Source of the DNA: Promethearchaeota archaeon
GTDB lineage: Archaea; Asgardarchaeota; Lokiarchaeia; Sigynarchaeales; SOKP01
Length of the DNA stretch: 10,793 bases
Reading direction: 5' to 3'
NCBI GenBank assembly: GCA_016839425.1
Contig: JAEOUI010000116.1
Span: 1-10,793 of the forward strand
A program made the translations under genes and the position numbers. Below the pieces are notes generated by a model. The model was given only the letters and a program-made list of their open reading frames with translations, was not told the DNA's origin and made no database searches. The stretch's first letter is position 1. Each line of letters starts with the position of its first letter. Shown one piece after another: positions 1-5,347 of this stretch.

Positions 1-1
1 G

Positions 2-106
2 TTTAAAAAGAATTTAACAGGGTATAGTCAAAAAATTAAAGAACTCATTAAAGCTCTTCCTCTATTCGAAGAAGAAAAAGATTTAATTGAAATGAATCGC
101 TCTTGA
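2..106 (+). CDS. 3' end of an unidentified gene (partial at the left edge)
   Basis: The frame is open from the window edge to a TGA at 104-106, giving 34 codons with no start visible. The tail is charged and helix-forming, with residues such as SQKIKELIKALPLFEEE followed by DLIEMNRS. Thirty-four open codons in such AT-rich DNA, where stop codons are frequent, favour a real gene end, but this is only an argument from length and composition. It converges on the TFB gene with 10 bases between the two stops. The family cannot be told from this piece. Confidence 0.5.
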   Translation, partial: FKKNLTGYSQKIKELIKALPLFEEEKDLIEMNRS

Positions 107-116
107 ACAATTGATT

Positions 117-1070
117 TCATTTAATCATATTTACAAATCTACCCAAATCCTTGACCCGCATTCTTAAAGTGACCTCTGTTACTTGAGCTAACTTGCTAAT
201 TTCTTTTTGAGTTCGATTTTCATTACACATTTTTGATCCGATATAAATCGCAGCAGCAGCAATTCCTTTTGGATCTTTACCAGCAGAATTGAAACCGCTT
301 TCGTTGGCTTGTTCAATTAACTTTACAGCAATGTTCCTACATTTCATTGATAAATGAAGTTCGTCGTTGAATTTATCTACATATCTATCTGCTGTAAAGC
401 GCTTTACTTTTAAGTTTAAATTAGGGAGGATCTCGGTATATATCAACCTATAGCTTCTAATGACCTTTTTCTTAGTAATTTGTGCGACAGAAGTAATCTC
501 TTCAACAGTTCTAGGAATTCCATGAACCCGTAATGCACAGAATATAGAAGCTGCTAAGAGCGTGTCAATACTTCTGCCCATAGTAAGTTTTTTCTTTACA
601 GTCTGCGTATAGATCCGGAGAGCATCTTCAGCTACAATATCCGGGATTGCCAAGCGCTTTTGCAACCTTTGCAAGTTCGGTAAGGCAATCCATAGATTTC
701 TTTCATAACTTGTTGTTAACGATCTATGAATTTTCGCCAATCTGTTAAACTTTGATTTGAATTTAGGACTAAGCAAAGTTCCGCGAGCGTCTCGACTGCC
801 ACGGATAATTGTGCGTGGCCCAATTGGACTATAAACGCGCTCATTGCTCTTTCTTTTTTGAATTTCCTCTTGAGTAAAAGCCCGTCTGGGAGAATCGTCT
901 AATACTCTAGAATAAACTGAGCCACAATTTAAACAAACATAAAATCCATCCTCTTGAGATATCTTTGGAGAATCACAACATTCTTCTTCTGCGTGATCTT
1001 TTTCCTCAAAAAAAATATTGTCGTCATGGTTAGAAGGTGACATCGCAATTAAACGGACTTTATTGTTCAA
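117..1070 (-). CDS. tfb: Transcription initiation factor TFB (archaeal TFIIB)
   Basis: TFB bridges the TATA-bound TBP and RNA polymerase and sets the transcription start. Seen here: an N-terminal zinc-ribbon remnant (C31, C32, then C46-x2-C49 in VCLNCGSVY), a B-finger/linker region (about 60-95, with FTQEEIQKRK), and two cyclin-like repeats (about 120-213 and 221-314). The repeats show the usual alanine-rich helices GRSIDTLLAASIFCAL and DPKGIAAAAIYIGSK. The 317-residue length is typical. The first metal pair is unusual: instead of CxxC there is adjacent CC, with H26 nearby as a possible ligand. The start is uncertain. The 1070 start is TTG; an in-frame ATG at 1043 gives 308 residues and keeps all domains. 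A TATA-like element at 1088-1100 predicts transcript starts near 1068, which would suit a leaderless TTG or a short leader before ATG. Divergent from the GTPase gene at 1253. Confidence 0.95.
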   Translation of the reverse strand: MNNKVRLIAMSPSNHDDNIFFEEKDHAEEECCDSPKISQEDGFYVCLNCGSVYSRVLDDSPRRAFTQEEIQKRKSNERVYSPIGPRTIIRGSRDARGTLLSPKFKSKFNRLAKIHRSLTTSYERNLWIALPNLQRLQKRLAIPDIVAEDALRIYTQTVKKKLTMGRSIDTLLAASIFCALRVHGIPRTVEEITSVAQITKKKVIRSYRLIYTEILPNLNLKVKRFTADRYVDKFNDELHLSMKCRNIAVKLIEQANESGFNSAGKDPKGIAAAAIYIGSKMCNENRTQKEISKLAQVTEVTLRMRVKDLGRFVNMIK

Positions 1071-1087
1071 GGATAACTAAAAGTAAG

Positions 1088-1100
1088 TATTTTTTATTCT
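1088..1100 (-). promoter_or_regulatory. TATA-like element for the TFB gene
   Basis: On the minus strand this reads AGAATAAAAAATA, an A/T-only box about 25 bases before the TTG at 1070 and about 50 before the ATG at 1043. Archaeal TATA boxes sit about 25 bases before the transcript start. The 182-base gap to the divergent GTPase gene is uniformly AT-rich, so the exact box is uncertain. Confidence 0.4.
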
Positions 1101-1223
1101 AAGTATTGTTACATAATCTATAACATATTTAAATTTAATTGAATTAATATAAAAACAAGTATCATGTAAGTGATATTTTGTTACAACGGTCGTGTCCAAA
1201 TAACATAAATAGTAGTATAAACA

Positions 1224-1232
1224 TTATATATT
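1224..1232 (+). promoter_or_regulatory. TATA box of the Arf/Rag-like GTPase gene
   Basis: TTATATATT is centred about 25 bases before the ATG at 1253, and there is no Shine-Dalgarno motif before that ATG (only A9 and a T-run). This spacing predicts a transcript that begins at or next to the start codon, that is, a leaderless mRNA. Confidence 0.6.
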
Positions 1233-1252
1233 AAAAAAAAAGAGTTTTTTTC

Positions 1253-2500
1253 ATGTCTACCAAAATCACTAATATTATTACTCAATTCACAAAATTTTTA
1301 GATAATTCTTCTTCTAAGGTCAAAAAAGTAAAGACCATTGAAGATATCTTGAATTTACCCATTTCTTCCTTTAAATTCCTTGATAAGGATAAAATAAAAA
1401 TCATAGAAGAACTTTTTGAAGTATCCAACATTGGTGAAATTGCTAAACTTAATAAAAGCAATCCCTTTGAAAAGTTACTCGTTTTTGATCAAACTAGCGA
1501 TTCTATAGACGATTCTAACATGAGACAAGAGCTTGAGGCTAAAATTGAAGAACTAAAAAATAAGTTTCCAGGTCTTGAAAAAGAAATGCAAAAAGCAATT
1601 ACCATAAGCTCTATTATTGACAGCATGCCCGAACTTTCTGAAGATACCGAATTACCCGGACAAAAAGTTGTAGTAGTTGGTTTAGATAATGCAGGAAAAA
1701 CGGCAATTTTAACCAAATTCGGTAAGAGACTCGGGATTAACGATTTAGCATCTTTAAAGCCGACAAAGGGCATTCAACGACAAAATGTAAAGACAAATAA
1801 CATGGAACTCGTTATTTGGGACTTTGGAGGGCAGAAAGAATACAGGAAAAAATATGTGGAAAATCCTGAACAGTACTTCCTTCAAGTGAACCTACTCATT
1901 TATGTTATTGATGTGCAAGATTCTCAAAGGTTTGATGAATCCTTGGAATATTTCGGCCAAATTCTTGATATCATACATTTTTTAGAAGAGAAACCATACA
2001 CAATGATATATATTCACAAATACGATCCCGATCTCAAACAGGACCCAGAAATATTACTTAATGTTGAACTATTAAAAGATAGGATTTATAAACTCATTCA
2101 AGAGAAGAACTCAACTCTAGAATATGAGATGTATTTAACATCAATTTTTTCGTTGATTTCAAACGAACCAAAATTTTCAAAGTATATTAAAGAAGTAATG
2201 ACATCACATGGTTCTATTGCAGACCCTGTCCATAAAAAAGTTGATGGAATGGGAAGGATTCTCGAGGAGACGATGAACGCAATAATTAGGCTTTCTGAAT
2301 CCATATCTCTACAGATTAGGGAGTTGGACCATCGATTGAGGGCAATTGAAAGTGTAGGATTCCAAGCAGCACAATCTGGAATACCTATAGAAATTAGCTC
2401 TTCTCAAGAACCCATACAAACAAGAGAGGATATGGCAAGATCTACTGTACTTGACGAACTTAAAGTATTATTTAAAAAACAAAAACGATTAGAACTCTGA
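1253..2500 (+). CDS. Arf/Rag-like small GTPase with HhH-like N-terminus and coiled-coil tail
   Basis: A GTP-binding switch protein of the Arf/Rag-like group that is expanded in Asgard archaea. G-box motifs: G1 GLDNAGKT (143-150, the Arf-type P-loop), a G2 threonine T171 in KPTKG, G3 WDFGGQ (189-194, catalytic-type Gln kept), G4 HKYD (255-258, His in place of the usual Asn of NKxD), and G5 TSIF (296-299). HKxD plus TSI recalls Rag/Gtr-type domains more than classical Arf. Before the G domain, residues about 30-72 (DILNLPISSFKFLDKDK, then an IIEELFEVSNIGEIAKL stretch) look like a helix-hairpin-helix/SAM-like unit, followed by a charged helix (about 88-118). After it, about 340-368 is a probable coiled coil, then a Ser/Gln linker and a Lys-rich end. 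No lipid-attachment Cys or N-terminal Gly is seen. At 415 residues it is more than twice a bare GTPase. Probably a scaffolded GTPase; partner and target are unknown. Confidence 0.88.
   Translation: MSTKITNIITQFTKFLDNSSSKVKKVKTIEDILNLPISSFKFLDKDKIKIIEELFEVSNIGEIAKLNKSNPFEKLLVFDQTSDSIDDSNMRQELEAKIEELKNKFPGLEKEMQKAITISSIIDSMPELSEDTELPGQKVVVVGLDNAGKTAILTKFGKRLGINDLASLKPTKGIQRQNVKTNNMELVIWDFGGQKEYRKKYVENPEQYFLQVNLLIYVIDVQDSQRFDESLEYFGQILDIIHFLEEKPYTMIYIHKYDPDLKQDPEILLNVELLKDRIYKLIQEKNSTLEYEMYLTSIFSLISNEPKFSKYIKEVMTSHGSIADPVHKKVDGMGRILEETMNAIIRLSESISLQIRELDHRLRAIESVGFQAAQSGIPIEISSSQEPIQTREDMARSTVLDELKVLFKKQKRLEL
2474..2486 (-). terminator. T-rich tract, candidate terminator for the PAP2 gene
   Basis: On the minus strand this gives CGTTTTTGTTTTTT about 40 bases beyond the PAP2 stop codon. 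Archaeal RNA polymerase terminates at oligo-U runs. The tract lies inside the 3' coding end of the convergent GTPase gene, where it encodes its Lys-rich tail. Confidence 0.35.
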
Positions 2501-2526
2501 TAAAGAGCTCTTGCATTTTATCTTCA

Positions 2527-3246
2527 TTAATTTTTATTAATTTCTTTTTTATCTATTGTTCTATATAATGTATAAAATATTAAACTTCCAAAAACTACCA
2601 AACAAATTAGAACATACCACAATTCAGAGAAATATGGACTGAACTGATCGTAGTAAACGACAAAAGGAAGAAGAGATTCAATGTATTGAAGTAAAAGCAA
2701 AACAAGCGGTCCGAAAAATACTATTGTAATGACACCACCAAGCAGCCCCATTAAATACCCAATAAGAATATCACTAGGATAATGAACCCCAAGTTGAATT
2801 CTTGAAAAGCAGATTAGGATCGAGATTGAAAATAATATTATTGATAAAATAGGTTCATTAAACACATAACTAATTACAAGTGCTTCAGAAGCTGCGGTAA
2901 ATGCGTGCCAAGACGGAAAGCTTTTAGAAGATGGAGGGCGTTCTAATGCTTCAACGCCTTCCAATTGTTGGTATGGACGGTCCCGATTCGTAAATTTCTT
3001 TACAAGCAGGTTAAGCCAAACACCATTCAAGAATGTCACTCCTATAAACGAAAACAAGAGTGGATTGTACCAAATTAACAAATAAAAAGCAATTAAAAGG
3101 TCCCAAAAAGGATCCTTCCCTAAAAACGATATACATTTTAAAATAGCAATTAAAAACTTGTTACGGTTTGCATTGCATTTAATCACAACTCTTTTATCCC
3201 AATCCACAATACGAGTAATGATATTATAATTTGTTATTTCTTTCAT
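2527..3246 (-). CDS. PAP2-family membrane phosphatase
   Basis: An integral-membrane acid phosphatase of the PAP2/lipid phosphate phosphatase superfamily, which removes phosphate from phosphatidate, polyprenyl (di)phosphate or similar lipids. All three catalytic motifs are visible: K83-x6-R90-P91 (KKFTNRDRP), PSWH at 111-114 (the usual PSGH with Gly replaced by Trp; H114 is the acid/base His), and S148-R149 to H155 and D159 (SRIQLGVHYPSD, with the nucleophile His). Five or six hydrophobic segments surround them (about 48-62, 63-80, 118-147, 160-178, 179-197, 207-226). The 239-residue length is normal. The ATG at 3246 has no Shine-Dalgarno motif, while a TTATAA lies about 24 bases upstream. It converges with the GTPase gene (26 bases between stops). 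The substrate cannot be read from sequence; the Dgk1/Sec59-like kinase at 9586-10725 makes a lipid phosphate plausible. Confidence 0.92.
   Translation of the reverse strand: MKEITNYNIITRIVDWDKRVVIKCNANRNKFLIAILKCISFLGKDPFWDLLIAFYLLIWYNPLLFSFIGVTFLNGVWLNLLVKKFTNRDRPYQQLEGVEALERPPSSKSFPSWHAFTAASEALVISYVFNEPILSIILFSISILICFSRIQLGVHYPSDILIGYLMGLLGGVITIVFFGPLVLLLLQYIESLLPFVVYYDQFSPYFSELWYVLICLVVFGSLIFYTLYRTIDKKEINKN
2531..2550 (+). terminator. T-rich tract, candidate terminator for the Arf/Rag-like GTPase gene
   Basis: TTTTTATTAATTTCTTTTTT begins 31 bases after the GTPase stop codon and lies inside the 3' coding end of the convergent PAP2 gene. Just upstream, AAGAGCTCTT (2503-2512) is a perfect 10-base palindrome. 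It could add a weak hairpin, though archaeal termination mainly needs the U-run. Confidence 0.4.
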
Positions 3247-3265
3247 AAGTAGACAAGAAATGAAA

Positions 3266-3277
3266 TGTTATAACAAA
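3266..3277 (-). promoter_or_regulatory. TATA-like element for the PAP2 gene
   Basis: TTATAA (within TTGTTATAACA on the minus strand) is centred about 24 bases before the ATG at 3246, and no ribosome-binding motif follows. This fits a leaderless transcript. The box is weak compared with 1224-1232. Confidence 0.4.
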
Positions 3278-3316
3278 ATTAAAGGTGTTTATCTTTTCTA
3301 ATTATTGTAAAGAATA

Positions 3317-3709
3317 TTAAGTAGAAGTTATGAGTATTAACTTGTTTATATAATCATCTAGAGCATCAAGAACGGGATCTGGATTCGAATCGTCATTTAT
3401 AAAAAGCACGAGGAACAAAGCATTGGAACATCTAATTAATATAATAGAACGATCATCCAGTTCAGTTATAATTTTTGGAGGCTTATTTTCGGATAGCATG
3501 TCTCGTAAATTTTCTGCACTTTCTAGTACTGAAGCACACATTGCTGAAAAAATAGGAATATCTATTTCTTCTTCGAAATCATAAGAAACGATATTTCCCT
3601 CTCGAGAAACGATTAAAACACCAGGAAAATTCCCCCGTTTTTTTATTTCCTCCAAAAACTCCACTAATTTCTTGGATGATTTATTTATTTCAGGCTTCTT
3701 TTCAGTCAT
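3317..3709 (-). CDS. Roadblock/LC7-domain protein
   Basis: A 130-residue single-domain protein of the Roadblock/LC7 (MglB/LAMTOR-like) fold. Such proteins bind Ras-like, Rag-like or MglA-type GTPases as GAPs or scaffolds and often dimerise. Visible hallmarks are the first long helix (about 10-26, SSKKLVEFLEEIKKRG), the beta hairpin GVLIVSREGNIVSYDF (30-45), the second helix starting IPIFSAMCASVLESAENL (52-69), and two strands IITELDDRSIILIRC and ALFLVLFIND (80-106), followed by the last amphipathic helix. The N-terminus is Lys/Glu-rich with no signal peptide, so it is probably cytosolic. It is transcribed away from the M20 gene over 47 bases. It has GTPase genes on either side (1253 and 5348). 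A functional link to either is inferred from family knowledge and proximity only. Confidence 0.85.
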   Translation of the reverse strand: MTEKKPEINKSSKKLVEFLEEIKKRGNFPGVLIVSREGNIVSYDFEEEIDIPIFSAMCASVLESAENLRDMLSENKPPKIITELDDRSIILIRCSNALFLVLFINDDSNPDPVLDALDDYINKLILITST

Positions 3710-3725
3710 AAGTACAAATAGTTCA

Positions 3726-3752
3726 AATTAAATAAAATTAATCAATTTTATT
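3726..3752. promoter_or_regulatory. Shared divergent promoter with a 9-base inverted repeat
   Basis: Only 47 bases separate the Roadblock ATG (3709) from the M20 ATG (3757). The A/T box AATTAAATAAAATT (3726-3739) is centred about 23-25 bases from both starts and could serve both directions. Inside the gap, AATAAAATT (3731-3739) and AATTTTATT (3744-3752) form a perfect inverted repeat with a 4-base spacer. It may be a dimeric regulator site or simply a by-product of AT-rich sequence. Neither gene has a Shine-Dalgarno motif. Confidence 0.4.
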
Positions 3753-3756
3753 ATTT

Positions 3757-5142
3757 ATGGTTAACGACAATGCTCAAAATACAATCGTCTCTCAAATTAA
3801 AGAAAACAATGAGAATTATATTAAAAACGAATTAATACCATTCTTGTCAATTCCAAGTAATACATTGAATAAGAAAGGAATAGCTGAAGCTAAAGAATTT
3901 ATCTTATCATATATCGCAGAAATTTGTGACGATATTAAAGAAATACAAGGTGATATTAATCCATTAATATTAGGTCAAATTGATGGAAATAGCAAAAAAC
4001 AACTCCTAATTTACATGATGTACGATACACAACCCATAACCAAGGATACTGAATGGATTAGTGAACCGTTTGGAGCTAAAATAAGAGTTCTTCCGCCACC
4101 TCTAAGCGATTTAGGCGAGTGCTTGATTGCGCGGGGAGCTTTTAATTCTAAAACGCCCTTGTTGAACTTTTTAAGCATCGTAAAGCTTTTAAAAAAAAAA
4201 TCCTTATTAAAAATCTCTCTTCTGCTCTTATTTGATGGCGAAGAGGAAATGGGATCACCCTCCTTGGTTAAATACATAAAAGCTAACAAGGAAAAGTTTA
4301 AAAATGTCATTGGTGCATATTATCCTTCTGCAAAGCAAAATTTATCTGGAGATGCCGTATTAAAATTAGGATATAAAGGCATCTTATCAATTAGCATAAC
4401 GACTAGTAGTGAAAATAGTGAACCGCATTCTTCTTATAGTGGAATAATTCCAAATCCAGTTTTAGATTTAATATCATTGATAAATAAGATTTATTTTAAA
4501 AGAACTTTTAAAATAAAAAGCTTAAATCGACCCTATGAAATATCGAAAGAGGAACATTTCTTATTGAACAAGTTATTTCTCAAAATTGACATCGAAAAAG
4601 TAAAAAAAAAAGCTGGAATAAAGAGTTTGACATTCCAAGATCCCCATAATGCTTTTATTGAATACTTATTCGCCCCTACTTTTAACATCTCAACAATAAA
4701 AGCGGGTTTCTTAGAAGAAGGGCAAAAAAATAATGTACCTAATTCGGCAAAATGCAATATAGATATTCGATTTGCTCATAATATTTCTGTAAATGAAATT
4801 TTTAAAGATATCAAAGAAATCGTGGATAATAATTCCTCAAGCATGACATCAAAAGTTGAGCTTGTAAAAAATATGGGATATGATGGATCTAGAATAACAA
4901 TAAATTCAGCAATTCTAAAAAATTTACAAAAAAGTTTTGAAAAATTGGAAATCCCTATTGAAATTTGGCCTATAAGTCCAGCTGCGGCCCCATTAAGTCA
5001 AATCAAAAAGCACTTAGGAATTGATTTTATTGTAGGGGGTTTAGGTATTGGTGGATACGCTCATTCTCCAAACGAATTCATCCAATTAAAGTCAATTATT
5101 GATTCTAGATTAGCAAATTTTTATTTCTTAAACCAGTTCTAA
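3757..5142 (+). CDS. M20-family metallopeptidase homologue with degenerate metal site
   Basis: Related to the M20 dipeptidase/deacylase family (carnosinase, ArgE/DapE), which uses a two-metal centre to cleave dipeptides or acyl-amino acids. The alignment is clear: YMMYDTQP (86-93) for YGHxDVQP, ARGAFNSKTP (125-134) for GRGxxDDKGP, GEEEMGSPSL (161-170), the lid-domain His H224 with a following NP, R338 in IDIR, and AHSPNE (435-440). Key residues are changed: the first ligand His is M88, the bridging Asp is N130, and the Asp after the core strand appears to be S191. The Glu pair E163/E164, D90 and H436 remain. Three of five metal ligands are therefore missing, so this is probably a pseudoenzyme or a binding protein, unless it uses a different metal arrangement. 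The 461-residue length is complete and the frame intact. Probably leaderless. Divergent from the Roadblock gene. No signal peptide. Confidence 0.88.
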   Translation: MVNDNAQNTIVSQIKENNENYIKNELIPFLSIPSNTLNKKGIAEAKEFILSYIAEICDDIKEIQGDINPLILGQIDGNSKKQLLIYMMYDTQPITKDTEWISEPFGAKIRVLPPPLSDLGECLIARGAFNSKTPLLNFLSIVKLLKKKSLLKISLLLLFDGEEEMGSPSLVKYIKANKEKFKNVIGAYYPSAKQNLSGDAVLKLGYKGILSISITTSSENSEPHSSYSGIIPNPVLDLISLINKIYFKRTFKIKSLNRPYEISKEEHFLLNKLFLKIDIEKVKKKAGIKSLTFQDPHNAFIEYLFAPTFNISTIKAGFLEEGQKNNVPNSAKCNIDIRFAHNISVNEIFKDIKEIVDNNSSSMTSKVELVKNMGYDGSRITINSAILKNLQKSFEKLEIPIEIWPISPAAAPLSQIKKHLGIDFIVGGLGIGGYAHSPNEFIQLKSIIDSRLANFYFLNQF

Positions 5143-5220
5143 GACAAGATGTTTTATTTATCGAATTCCTAAATATTTTATATAACTTAGCTTATTATTA
5201 TTATATCATTAAAGTAAGGA

Positions 5221-5228
5221 TATATAAG
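5221..5228 (+). promoter_or_regulatory. TATA box upstream of the Rab-like GTPase
   Basis: TATATAAG is one of the best TATA matches in the window. It predicts transcription from about 5248-5252. That leaves roughly 100 bases before the GTPase reading begins at 5348, unlike the leaderless arrangement of its neighbours. The short in-frame ORF at 5261-5344 falls in this leader. An alternative A/T element at 5319-5329 lies about 24 bases before 5348. Confidence 0.5.
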
Positions 5229-5260
5229 AATTCCTTTCCTTTCTATCAGAGATGATATAA

Positions 5261-5344
5261 ATGGCAGTATTTGAAATACATACTTACAAATTTAGCAGAT
5301 GTAAAGAGAGGATCTCAGAAATATTAATTGGTGGAGGGGATTGA
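5261..5344 (+). other. Upstream ORF of 27 codons, in frame with the Rab-like GTPase
   Basis: ATG at 5261 opens 27 codons (beginning MAVFEIHTYKF and ending ILIGGGD) and stops at TGA 5342-5344. It is in the same frame as the GTPase that follows, so the TGA is the only stop between this ATG and the GTPase end at 5881. The peptide does not look like the start of a Ras-like G domain. It may be a regulatory leader ORF, a chance ORF, or an N-terminal extension cut off by a nonsense codon. TGA is an ordinary stop for other genes here (TFB and the Arf/Rag-like GTPase). Confidence 0.35.
5333..5341 (+). promoter_or_regulatory. Strong Shine-Dalgarno-like site before the Rab-like GTPase
   Basis: GGAGGGGAT matches the archaeal anti-Shine-Dalgarno complement GGAGGTGAT in eight of nine positions. 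The GGAGG core ends 10 bases before the ATT codon at 5348. Most other genes in the window lack any such motif. This supports translation starting near 5348 even though no ATG, GTG or TTG is there in frame. Confidence 0.45.
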
Positions 5345-5347
5345 TAC

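Noticed and set aside
1489..1773. Minus-strand ORFs inside the Arf/Rag-like GTPase, M20 and TY-Chap-like genes.
   Set aside because: They are antisense shadows of strongly supported genes and have no recognisable motif or promoter.
5143..5260. Possible RNA gene or repeat in the spacer before the Rab-like gene, including two GAATTCCT copies (5163-5170 and 5229-5236).
   Set aside because: The repeats are only 8 bases, no stable cloverleaf or long stem was visible, and the sequence is mostly A/T tracts with a TATA box.
5342..5344. TGA in frame with the Rab-like GTPase as a selenocysteine codon.
   Set aside because: Lokiarchaeia are reported to encode selenocysteine, but a Ras-like GTPase N-terminus has no redox site. 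The upstream 27 residues do not resemble the family, and TGA is a normal stop for TFB and the Arf/Rag-like gene. No SECIS-like element was identified by eye.
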